Of a DNA stretch of 8,636 nucleotides, positions 1 to 7,163 are shown one piece after another. Where the stretch lies: contig CANFNN010000106.1 of NCBI GenBank assembly GCA_947448095.1, positions 1 through 8,636 on the forward strand. Reading direction: 5' to 3'. Every line of letters starts with the position of its first letter. Within the stretch, counting starts at the first letter, position 1. The DNA is from Bacteriovoracaceae bacterium. GTDB taxonomy: Bacteria > Bdellovibrionota > Bacteriovoracia > Bacteriovoracales > Bacteriovoracaceae. A program made the position numbers and the translations under genes. The notes below the pieces were generated by a model. The model was not told the DNA's origin and did not search any database. It worked only from the letters and a program-made list of their open reading frames with translations.

Positions 1-3000
1 AATGCCCCATGGAATCTGTCGTTGTTCACCATATTCAATTTGTCTTAAAACGACTGATTCATAAGTTTGATCCAATAGAGTAGCTTCATATCTTCTCATC
101 ACTAAAAGTGGCATCAGATATTCGAACATTGTGGCACTCCAAGATATGAGTGCCCTACTACCCACAACACTTGTCAGATTTCGTCCTAATCTAAACCAAT
201 GTTCATCTGGAACATCACCCTTTGCGATAGCAAAAAAACTCGTCAGCCTTGATTCAGAGGCCAAAAGGTCATAGAAGGAATCATCTCTTCTTCCCTCAGT
301 TGCGTTGTAGCCAATCGAAAAGATTTTTCGTTCTTCATCATAAAGAAATGAAAAATTCATCGCTAAATAAAGCTCCTCACATGTGGACGCAATCCGATTA
401 AGTCTTTCGGACAAATCACCATGACTCTTTTGTTCATCTTGTTGAAATGATTCGACCTGACCTATCAAGCAATCTGTCCAATCACTTATCTCTTCTTTCT
501 CTTTGCATTGAAGTTTTTCAACTTTTATTTTAATTTGATCCAATTGCTTCAAACAATTAATCCACTTTTCGTCTTCTCTATTAAACTTGAAATTTTCGAT
601 CATTTGGAAAATTTCATTTGAATCTTTTGATGTTTCTAGTGCTTTAATTTTTTTTGCCAATATGTCAAGGCCATCGCTTAGACCAGTATAAGCATGGGGG
701 TTGATGTATGGACCTTCGCTCATCTTGAGACAAGCTTGTTTGATGACAATTAAATGTCCGGCAAGGTTTCCACTATCTACAGATGATATATAACGAGGAT
801 GCAGTGGCAATAAGCTTTGAGTGTCATACCAATTATAAAAATGCCCATGCATTTTTTCAAGTTTTGCAACAGAACCAAGGGTCTTTTCAATCAGCTCAAC
901 TAAATATCTGAAACCAATATGGCCTAAATCATAAGCCGACAGAGTTGAGAGAAGTTGCAGCCCAATATTGGTTGGAGATGTTCTTTGTGCCACGATAGGG
1001 GTTGGGTCTTCTTGAAAATTATCTGGAGCAAGCCAATTGTTCTCGATGCCTGCAAATTTTTCAAAAAAATGCCATGTGAGCCTTGCATAACTTCTGTATT
1101 GTTTTATTTCATCTGAGGTAAGAGGTTTTATTTTAGGATCTGCTTTCTTCTTAGTCCATCTTGCAACAATCGGAGATATCGCCCAACAAATGAGAAAGGG
1201 GAATGCAACGAACAGTGAGAGAGGCTTAACAAAAAATAAAATAATTGTTGTGATTATTGAAAAGACAGGACCGTTGGAGAGAATTTCTTTCCAACCAAAT
1301 TCAGCTTGAGGCTGTACCTGAGATTGTGAAAAAGTGACCCATTCTAAAAGGTTCTTTTTTGAAATGATCATCCTAAAAAGGGATCTGAAAATTGCATCTA
1401 TTTGATCTACTGCCAATGAAGGCATAAAAATGAGCATGAGAAAAACTTGTTTTATACGACTTTCAATTTCCCACAGGCATGTTTTTAAATGTTCGGCCCA
1501 TGTATTTTCATGTCTTCTTATAAGCTCATTAAATGAGGGAGCATAGACGGGAAAACTCATGACAATCATTATCGCGAGAGTCCAATGTACGGGATGACCT
1601 GGCAAGACCGTCCAACTGAGAAGAAACCAAAGGAGTATGACAGGAGTCAGTGTACTTCTTCGTAAATTATCAAAGATCTTCCACCTTGCTATTAAGGGAA
1701 GATTATTTCTGACCCACTTGTTTTGAGCATTCGGAACAAACGGCAAAATCCATAGTGAAATCTGCCAATCCCCTCTGGTCCATCTGTGCATGCGTTTAGC
1801 AAAGACTTCAAAACTTGAAGGGAAGTCATCAATTAGCTCTAGATCCGTTGTAAGTCCCACCCTGGCATAACTCCCTTCGAGTAGGTCATGACTTAGGACA
1901 CAATTTTCAGGTACTCTATCTCCTACAACTTTTTCAAAAGCGTCAACAACGTAAAGGCCTTTACCTGTAAAGCTTCCCTCATTAAATAAGTCCTGATAAA
2001 CATCTGAAACCGCTGTTGTGTAAGGATCTATTCCCGTATTTCCAGAAAATACTCTTGAAAATCTTGTTTTAGCGGCTGAAACAATGGATACACTAATACG
2101 TGGTTGTAAAATTCCGTATCCCGCAATAATCCGATTCTTCGTCGGACAAAATACCGGCTGATTGAGAGGATGAGTAATCGTTCCAATTAATCGTCGCCCA
2201 CTTTGCAGAGGCAGTTGTGTATCAGCATCGAGAGTGATGATATATTTAATTTCTTTCAAGAAATCATAATCAATATCTTGGTTCAGATAACTTGTTATTC
2301 GGCTTCCTCTGATTAACCGGTTAAATTCAATGATTTTTCCGCGTTTTCTTTCCCAACAAATCCATTTTCCTTCTGCGGGATTATACAGTCTCGCCCGGTA
2401 AAAAAAATAAAACCTTGGTATACTAGTTTTATTATATTTTTTATTTAACTCTTCAATACCATCTTGAGTCAGTGCCAAATAGTTTTTATCATTGTCTGTC
2501 GTTGAGCTTTTGGCATCGCCGAGGTCTCCAAGGATGGCGAAGTATAGATGGGGGTCCTGATTGGCAAGGAATTGAACTTCGATATTATCAATCAAGTCCT
2601 GGATAGTTGCGTTGCTTGTAAGAAGACAGGGGACAACCACCATTGTGCGGTCACTTGCCTGAATTCCTTTTTCTGTTTCCATTCTTGGCAAACGTTTCGG
2701 AGTTCTAATCTGCGTCAAGACAAAATTTAGGACACTAATAGAGAGATCACTCACGGGAAACATAATCAGACAAATGATCGCCAAGACTTCATTTGTCTTT
2801 TGGCCTGGATATTCAAAGGATTCAAGAATAAGAGAAATAAATAAAATATTTAGTAAGACCAGAGATCCAAAGTAGATAAATGTGGGGTCATCGTCGATAA
2901 AGCGAATGATCTTTTCTTTTACTGGTGAGCGGTAAGCAAGAGATTTTTCAAGTGAGAATACTCCTTTATCCAAAAGATAATATCCCACATGCTTTTGCCG

Positions 3001-4104
3001 ATAATTGGAGTCATCAGTAGATTGGAATTTTATCGCCCATTCGATCGCCTTGCTGGCAACTTGGATTTCCGTATGATTTGATCGCTTAGAAATCCTTTCA
3101 ATTACCTTTCGGTAAGAGTCTCGAGTCGCGCGGTCCATTTTCTGGTAGGCAATTAGAGGATCTTTAGCAAGGATAGGATCAACGAGACTTACGTATTCAA
3201 AGAAATCATGCCAATCAATTTTTGAAAGTAGCCGCATACTTGAGATGATGTTTCCTATGGTAACTTGATCGGCGGCTTGTCTATAGTGTTCCAATTGTAC
3301 TATTTCGCTGGTGCTGCATTTAAAGCTCTGAAGTGTATTTTCTAACCAGTCATATGCTTTTGAGATACTTGGGTCCTGGTCTCTCAGCCTCTGAATGAGT
3401 TGAACAATAAAAGGACGATTTAATTTTTTTAGTTCATTTATCTTCTGCGATAAATGTTTAATTAAATCTTCGGGATTCTTATTTTCTTTTGCTGATAATT
3501 CTAATAGCTCATCGGCCAATTGGTCGGCTTCTTCTCTTTTTTTTCTAGCGAAAATTATTCTTTCAACCAGTGGATACAATTGTTTAATGAGTGATATTCG
3601 GAATGTAATTGAGATTGCCCAAAGCTCCCCAATGGAAAGAGGAGTTATTTTTTGATAAGCACAAACAAATTTTTTAATGTTATCTGATTCGAGTCTCGAA
3701 TCCGTCTTCGTTACAAATGTAGAAGCAATAGCGTAAACTCTTGGGTAATGGGCGAATTCGCCTTCGCTAACTTTAGGGAGTTCGGCGTAATAGTTTTTTG
3801 GTAAATCTCTTTTTACACTTCTTAATTGATCTTCAATGATGTGAAAATTATCCAAAAACCACTCTGTCGCTGGAGTCAGCTTTTGACCTTTTACCTCTTT
3901 AGTTAATTCCAAATAGGCATTCAGTAAATCTTCCGATGCCTGCTTAACCTCTGGTAAGAGTCCATTCCCATTTTTAAAATCTTTTTTGATTTTTATTTCA
4001 TTCGCAAGTTGTAAGGCGAATTGTTCTAAACGATCTATCCCTAAAACCTCAGTATCAAATTGATCGTCATCTACTAAGTCAGATGAGTATTGAGCAAATT
4101 TCAT
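1..4104 (-). CDS. ndvB: Cyclic beta-1,2-glucan synthase (NdvB/ChvB/Cgs type), N-terminal half, cut by the left window edge
   Basis: This is an unbroken 1368-codon reading frame with no stop before the edge. Family members are very large inner-membrane enzymes, usually over 2,700 residues, that polymerise UDP-glucose into beta-1,2-glucan and cyclise it in the periplasm. An N-terminal region (about 1-400) has the family phrases IGELWA (near 160) and MDRATRDSYRKVIERI. Membrane segments lie near 409-426, 439-461, 819-836, 839-856 and 945-979. Between them is a GT84 glycosyltransferase domain with TLDADTQLP (D626, D628), EGSFTGKGLY (from 709), LSHD (D740) and HRWTRGDWQ (773-781). The segment after about 990 matches the cyclisation/glycoamylase-like domain: SPTNIGLQLLS, GHFYNWYD and SVDSGNLAGHLI (near 1108-1120), ending in QIPWG at the edge. 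The usual C-terminal GH94 phosphorylase-like domain would lie off-window. The ATG at 4104 has only a weak AGG upstream. Family identity is very secure; that the product is cyclic beta-1,2-glucan is inferred from the family. Confidence 0.93.
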   Translation of the reverse strand, partial: MKFAQYSSDLVDDDQFDTEVLGIDRLEQFALQLANEIKIKKDFKNGNGLLPEVKQASEDLLNAYLELTKEVKGQKLTPATEWFLDNFHIIEDQLRSVKRDLPKNYYAELPKVSEGEFAHYPRVYAIASTFVTKTDSRLESDNIKKFVCAYQKITPLSIGELWAISITFRISLIKQLYPLVERIIFARKKREEADQLADELLELSAKENKNPEDLIKHLSQKINELKKLNRPFIVQLIQRLRDQDPSISKAYDWLENTLQSFKCSTSEIVQLEHYRQAADQVTIGNIISSMRLLSKIDWHDFFEYVSLVDPILAKDPLIAYQKMDRATRDSYRKVIERISKRSNHTEIQVASKAIEWAIKFQSTDDSNYRQKHVGYYLLDKGVFSLEKSLAYRSPVKEKIIRFIDDDPTFIYFGSLVLLNILFISLILESFEYPGQKTNEVLAIICLIMFPVSDLSISVLNFVLTQIRTPKRLPRMETEKGIQASDRTMVVVPCLLTSNATIQDLIDNIEVQFLANQDPHLYFAILGDLGDAKSSTTDNDKNYLALTQDGIEELNKKYNKTSIPRFYFFYRARLYNPAEGKWICWERKRGKIIEFNRLIRGSRITSYLNQDIDYDFLKEIKYIITLDADTQLPLQSGRRLIGTITHPLNQPVFCPTKNRIIAGYGILQPRISVSIVSAAKTRFSRVFSGNTGIDPYTTAVSDVYQDLFNEGSFTGKGLYVVDAFEKVVGDRVPENCVLSHDLLEGSYARVGLTTDLELIDDFPSSFEVFAKRMHRWTRGDWQISLWILPFVPNAQNKWVRNNLPLIARWKIFDNLRRSTLTPVILLWFLLSWTVLPGHPVHWTLAIMIVMSFPVYAPSFNELIRRHENTWAEHLKTCLWEIESRIKQVFLMLIFMPSLAVDQIDAIFRSLFRMIISKKNLLEWVTFSQSQVQPQAEFGWKEILSNGPVFSIITTIILFFVKPLSLFVAFPFLICWAISPIVARWTKKKADPKIKPLTSDEIKQYRSYARLTWHFFEKFAGIENNWLAPDNFQEDPTPIVAQRTSPTNIGLQLLSTLSAYDLGHIGFRYLVELIEKTLGSVAKLEKMHGHFYNWYDTQSLLPLHPRYISSVDSGNLAGHLIVIKQACLKMSEGPYINPHAYTGLSDGLDILAKKIKALETSKDSNEIFQMIENFKFNREDEKWINCLKQLDQIKIKVEKLQCKEKEEISDWTDCLIGQVESFQQDEQKSHGDLSERLNRIASTCEELYLAMNFSFLYDEERKIFSIGYNATEGRRDDSFYDLLASESRLTSFFAIAKGDVPDEHWFRLGRNLTSVVGSRALISWSATMFEYLMPLLVMRRYEATLLDQTYESVVLRQIEYGEQRQIPWGI

Positions 4105-4358
4105 GGGACCTGCAATGAATAAGGATGGTTTTGCCCAATATTGTTAAGACTTGAATGGGCCTAGCGTATTAAACAGTTTTCTATTCAAGAGTCTCGGCTC
4201 ACTACATTGGCTAATAGTTGCTTACTCGTTATATCTTTGGTCTTTTTCTTGATTCTTTGATGCTCTAGAGAAGTAACCTAAAGGTTGAAATTAAATTTGA
4301 CTCGGGAATGATTTTGAAATGATTTATGAATTATTTTAGAATTAATTTAATTTTACGG
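4105..4358 (-). promoter_or_regulatory. Upstream/leader region of the glucan synthase gene
   Basis: I see no gene in this AT-rich 254-bp stretch. It must carry the promoter of the glucan synthase, because the terminator beyond it should block read-through from the lipoprotein gene. A -10-like TATAAC lies on the minus strand at 4233-4228 without a convincing -35 box, and would give a leader of more than 100 nt. The exact promoter position is not supported strongly. Confidence 0.3.
4150..4189. repeat. Inverted repeat in the glucan synthase leader
   Basis: CTTGAAT (4150-4156) and ATTCAAG (4183-4189) are perfect 7-bp inverted arms separated by 26 bp. The outer flanks AGAC and GTCT would extend the pairing after a 2-nt bulge. 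It lies about 45-85 bp upstream of the glucan synthase start codon. It could be a leader hairpin or a dimeric operator, but arms this short can also arise by chance in AT-rich DNA. Confidence 0.3.
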
Positions 4359-4388
4359 AAAAAAAAAGGCCTGCTCGAAAGCAGGCCT
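4359..4388 (-). terminator. Rho-independent terminator of the lipoprotein gene
   Basis: The perfect 8-bp stem AGGCCTGC (4367-4374) / GCAGGCCT (4381-4388) encloses a 6-nt loop. On the minus strand the stem is followed by a run of nine T residues (the A run at 4359-4367; the innermost base also belongs to the stem). It sits 26 bp past the lipoprotein stop codon. On the plus strand the stem is followed by CTTTTT, so it may also work weakly in that direction. Confidence 0.92.
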
Positions 4389-4414
4389 CTTTTTGATTTT
4401 GATTTAAGTCAAAA

Positions 4415-4612
4415 TTACTCAGCAGCTGGAGCGTCAGTTGCAGCAGGTGCAGCTTCAGCAGGAGCAGCTTCAACTGGAGCAGCTTCAACTGGAGCAGCTT
4501 CAGGAGCAGCTTGTTCAGTTGTTGTAGCTTCAGGAGCAGCAACTTCTTCTTTTTTGTTACAAGCAACAGCAAGAACGATTAAAGCAGCAGCGAGAACGAA
4601 ATACTTAGACAT
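4415..4612 (-). CDS. Small Ala/Pro/Glu-rich lipoprotein
   Basis: This is a 65-residue protein. Residues 1-17 form a signal peptide: a short basic start (MSK), then a hydrophobic Ala/Leu/Val core. It ends in LAVAC, a lipobox in which Cys18 would be lipidated after signal peptidase II cleavage. Ala at -3 is less common than Leu but acceptable. Asn at +2 favours neither retention nor export clearly. The mature part starts NKKEE and becomes a low-complexity, acidic, extended tail of AAPVE/AAPAE-like pentamers ending in Ala-Ala-Glu. No catalytic domain is present, so a spacer or structural envelope role is the most that can be said. A good Shine-Dalgarno sequence (AGGGAG, 4624-4619) lies 6 nt upstream of the ATG, and a strong terminator follows. 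The gene is therefore a real monocistronic unit. Function unknown. Confidence 0.85.
   Translation of the reverse strand: MSKYFVLAAALIVLAVACNKKEEVAAPEATTTEQAAPEAAPVEAAPVEAAPAEAAPAATDAPAAE
4446..4510 (-). repeat. 15-bp tandem repeat inside the lipoprotein gene
   Basis: The unit GGAGCAGCTTCAACT (plus-strand reading) occurs perfectly at 4461-4475 and 4476-4490. A partial copy lies at 4491-4502, a further GGAGCAGC at 4503-4510, and a degenerate copy GGTGCAGCTTCAGCA at 4446-4460. Each unit encodes five residues of the AAPVE type, so copy-number change keeps the reading frame and only alters tail length. Confidence 0.85.
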
Positions 4613-4618
4613 AGAAAT

Positions 4619-4653
4619 CTCCCTTTTTGTGATTCATCCAATTGCATATAATA
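4619..4653 (-). promoter_or_regulatory. Probable -10 box and ribosome binding site of the lipoprotein gene
   Basis: On the minus strand TATTAT (4653-4648) resembles a sigma-70 -10 element and would start transcription near 4641, giving a leader of about 28 nt. The ribosome binding site AGGGAG (4624-4619) follows, 6 nt from the ATG. No clear -35 box is seen. The rest of the gap up to 4782 holds no gene and no convincing terminator for the operon that ends at 4783. Confidence 0.45.
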
Positions 4654-4782
4654 GATGATTCGTAATTCTTGATTGATTATCTTAAATTTAATCGAACTTA
4701 TTTATCTGCGCAAGATGTTATCTGAATTATTTTAACTGTTTGATGGAGTCGACATTTAATCCTGTAAAATAGACACGGTTAG

Positions 4783-5622
4783 TCAGAATTTGAGGGTCCT
4801 CTTTCGGCAGAGTGTAAAGGCCAGTCTTTGAGGATAGTAAGCCGCTTCATTAATGAAAATGGGATACAAAGGCTCCTCAGTTTTCATCCCAATTTCTTCG
4901 TTTTGGAAGCTTTTGAAGGGGCTATAATGTCCATTGATTGGCTCGAAGTTTTTTTCCTGAAATTCTGCGTGTATATAGGCACTTAAATCACCATTTTCAT
5001 TGGTAGGATAAGCTATATCCTGAGTTTCTTCATAAAGTTCAAGACTGCCTATTTCTGGGGAATTTGGGTCACTCATTTCCTCAAGAATAGACTCAATTAA
5101 GCTCAAAGTGGATTCTAATGGGATGGCATCTACGACGCCATTTGCTACCGGACCGACCTCTAAAATAATGCCAAACTCAGACTGACTGGCGAGGTATTTC
5201 TTGCCGGGATCCGGGGCGCCTATGACACGACAATCCTTAAATTGCTTGGACAGTTTTGCGCACAACGAGAGATTCATAGGATGGTAGTTTGGCAGAATGA
5301 GGGTATTGCCCATACTTGAGGTTGTTGTATGTAGGTCAAGTACGAGACAAGCTTCCCGCTCAATGATGTCTTTGATCTCCTGGGCCCTGCCGTTCTCGTA
5401 GGTCGCTCGGCTTTCCCCTAGAAACTGAAAGGCCCGATTAAGATCTTCATCTTTAAATCGCTTATTTATTTCATGGGCAACGGGGTTGGCGATTATGAAT
5501 TCCAGATTGAGCTTTGGGAATTTCTCCTTAAGCTGATTCTGGTAGTGAGTCACAATTTTAATTCCAGTCCATTCGTTACCGTGAGTTCCTCCCACGATAA
5601 CAATTCTTTTGGGACGATTCAT
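4783..5622 (-). CDS. Aspartoacylase-like zinc hydrolase (M14 / AstE-AspA family)
   Basis: This 279-residue cytosolic enzyme has the full layout of aspartoacylases, which hydrolyse N-acyl-aspartate to the free amino acid and a carboxylate. The zinc site is GGTHGNE (His14, Glu17) plus DLHTTTSSMG (His98). DLNRAF supplies the substrate-binding Asn62-Arg63. LEVGP supplies the catalytic Glu155. The C-terminal lobe carries YPIFINEAAYY, with Tyr262 matching the substrate tyrosine of the animal enzyme. Two positions that contact the substrate side chain in human ASPA (Arg168, Lys292) appear here as Gln147 and Arg266 by my manual alignment, so the true substrate may differ. The ATG overlaps the stop of the upstream ligase gene by 4 bp (ATGA), with GAGG (5633-5630) 7 nt before it, indicating translational coupling. 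Acting on a product or precursor of the ligase is inferred from this coupling. The family call is secure; the substrate is not. Confidence 0.9.
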   Translation of the reverse strand: MNRPKRIVIVGGTHGNEWTGIKIVTHYQNQLKEKFPKLNLEFIIANPVAHEINKRFKDEDLNRAFQFLGESRATYENGRAQEIKDIIEREACLVLDLHTTTSSMGNTLILPNYHPMNLSLCAKLSKQFKDCRVIGAPDPGKKYLASQSEFGIILEVGPVANGVVDAIPLESTLSLIESILEEMSDPNSPEIGSLELYEETQDIAYPTNENGDLSAYIHAEFQEKNFEPINGHYSPFKSFQNEEIGMKTEEPLYPIFINEAAYYPQRLAFTLCRKRTLKF

Positions 5623-7106
5623 TTTTTTGCCTCAATCCTGCGGACAAATTCATGAATGATATTGTGATAAAGATCCATTCCAGCGATAGCATCTTCTACG
5701 TTTGAATCAATATTAGGGTTGTCATTGATCTCAATAATATAAGCTTTTTTATCTTTTTCTTTTAAATCTACACCGTAAAGACTGTTACCGATTTGATGGG
5801 CCATCTTTAACGCCGTAGAAATAACATGCTTAGGAACTTTAGAAATAGGAAAAGTCTCAGAGTCACCAGACTGAATCCCTTTATTGACTTTGTTGTCGTG
5901 GTTATAAATCTGCCAGTGACCTTTAGTCATATAGTATTTACAAGCATAGATCGGCCGATCATTCAGAATACCAATACGCCAATCGAAGTCGGTGTAAAAG
6001 TATTCTTGTGCTAAAAGCAAAGCTGTTTTTTTGAAAAGATCCTCAGTGATCTTTTTCATTTCCTCAAGACTTTTGACCTTATAAATTCCTTTGGAAAATG
6101 ATCCATCAGGTATTTTAATGATCATAGGAAAACCGATCTCTTCGACTGCTTCTTTAAGTTGCTCCGGACTGTTACTGATGACCAGAGTCTTGGGTGTATT
6201 GATATTGTTAGATTGAAGTAGGTTATGCATGTAAATTTTGTTGGTGCATCTTAAAATCGACATGGGATCATCTATGACTACCAGACCCTCAGATTCAGCT
6301 TTCTTAGCGAATCGGTAAGTATGATGGTTGATTGCTGTTGTTTCTCGAATGAATAGAGCATCAAATTCAGCGATTCGTGAGTAATCTTTCTTTTCAATCA
6401 ACTCAACCAGGACATCACTTTCTTTTCCGGCCTTGATGAAATTGGCCAAAGCCTTTTTATCCGAGGGAGGCATCGCTTCAGTGGGGTTATGCAAAATCGC
6501 CAAATCATAACGAAATTTTTTCTTGGTCTTAGGTTTTCGCCAAATCTTGCCTGAGTAGTCATCAAGGGATCCCGCAAATTTATCCTCATCCGCTGGAGTT
6601 AGCGCATTTAAGCTTCCCGTTCGAATACTTTTAATCTCCCACTTATTATCCCAGTGAAAGTCAACTTCAAGAATCGGCGCCGGAAACAAATCAAAAATCT
6701 GACGGGCCACATCCTGCAAGGACTCTTTTTCTGTTTTTCCAAAATAGATCGTTATAGTGAGTGGCTGAGTGGTGCTTTGATTTTTGAAGGCTTTTTGCAG
6801 ATCAATATCAAGGTCTTCAGTTTGAAGTGAGTAAAAAAAGGATTTACTCAAGTCATTAATCGCCTTAATTGAAGGGATGACTGAGTGCCCTCGGGCCTCC
6901 GCCAAAAGCGAGCAGTAGTATCCATTACTCTGATACTTATAATTTCGACAAAGATTGATGATTTTGATTCTTCCATCTGCATGTTTGGAAGAATGAAGAC
7001 TTTCATCCCAGTTCACAAGATAGTCTTGTGGGGTCATGAGTTGTTCAACGGGGTAGTAGGAGTTCCAGTCTTTTAGTTTCTCGACGATGACAATAATTTT
7101 GGCCAC
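5619..7106 (-). CDS. RimK-like ATP-grasp ligase with N-terminal RLAN-type domain
   Basis: This 495-residue protein has two parts. Residues 1 to about 190 look like the RLAN domain found in front of some RimK-like enzymes (start KIIVIVEKLKDW, then NLCRNYKYQSNGYYCSLLAE). Residues from about 198 to the end form an ATP-grasp fold. Visible motifs are FIRETTAINHHTYRFA (252-267), the ATP-binding Lys331 and glycine loop DGSFSKG (334-340), QEYF (Glu368), and the metal site Asp447...Glu459-Ile-Asn461, which has the same 12+2 spacing as E. coli RimK. RimK adds glutamates to the C-terminus of ribosomal protein S6 using ATP. This protein is much longer and is not an orthologue, so only amide-bond formation between a carboxylate and an amine is predicted. 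The start is GTG: an in-frame stop lies just upstream, GGAAGG (7115-7110) precedes it closely, and the protein then begins at the domain's first strand. It leads the operon with the aspartoacylase gene. Confidence 0.92.
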   Translation of the reverse strand: MAKIIVIVEKLKDWNSYYPVEQLMTPQDYLVNWDESLHSSKHADGRIKIINLCRNYKYQSNGYYCSLLAEARGHSVIPSIKAINDLSKSFFYSLQTEDLDIDLQKAFKNQSTTQPLTITIYFGKTEKESLQDVARQIFDLFPAPILEVDFHWDNKWEIKSIRTGSLNALTPADEDKFAGSLDDYSGKIWRKPKTKKKFRYDLAILHNPTEAMPPSDKKALANFIKAGKESDVLVELIEKKDYSRIAEFDALFIRETTAINHHTYRFAKKAESEGLVVIDDPMSILRCTNKIYMHNLLQSNNINTPKTLVISNSPEQLKEAVEEIGFPMIIKIPDGSFSKGIYKVKSLEEMKKITEDLFKKTALLLAQEYFYTDFDWRIGILNDRPIYACKYYMTKGHWQIYNHDNKVNKGIQSGDSETFPISKVPKHVISTALKMAHQIGNSLYGVDLKEKDKKAYIIEINDNPNIDSNVEDAIAGMDLYHNIIHEFVRRIEAKK

Positions 7107-7163
7107 ATGCCTTCCATGTTGTGTTTACTTTAAGTACAATATCAGAATGGAACGCATCTTCAA
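7107..7163. promoter_or_regulatory. Divergent promoter region between the ligase and the GNAT-C39 gene
   Basis: The two start codons are only 40 bp apart. On the plus strand TACAAT (7135-7140) is a one-mismatch -10 box. Its start point would fall at or next to the ATG at 7147, giving a leaderless or nearly leaderless message. On the minus strand TTGAAG (7163-7158), a 16-bp spacer and TATTGT (7141-7136) form a moderate promoter giving a leader of about 23 nt that includes the GGAAGG site. The two -10 boxes overlap. The 11-bp palindrome TACTT-T-AAGTA (7126-7136) overlaps the edge of both and could be an operator. All of this is read by eye. Confidence 0.45.

Noticed and set aside
2548..2730. 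60-residue plus-strand open frame
   Set aside because: It is antisense to the coding frame of the glucan synthase and has no recognisable domain.
4446..4510. Possible CRISPR-like array
   Set aside because: The units are contiguous 15-bp repeats without spacers and encode a regular peptide pattern.
4342..4572. 76-residue minus-strand frame rich in Leu and Lys
   Set aside because: It is an alternate-frame reading of the same 15-bp repeat. The lipoprotein frame has the signal peptide, lipobox and Shine-Dalgarno sequence, whereas this frame has none of them.
4326..4658. 110-residue plus-strand open frame rich in Ala, Gly and Ser
   Set aside because: It is the antisense shadow of the lipoprotein repeat gene. 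It has no ribosome site and runs through the terminator hairpin.
5619..7106. True RimK (ribosomal protein S6 glutamate ligase)
   Set aside because: The protein has an extra N-terminal domain of about 190 residues and sits in an unrelated gene context, so only the ATP-grasp fold and chemistry can be carried over.
7087..7146. Upstream ATG extending the GNAT-C39 protein by 20 residues
   Set aside because: It lies inside the divergent ligase gene, has no ribosome site, and the added residues are not part of the GNAT fold.
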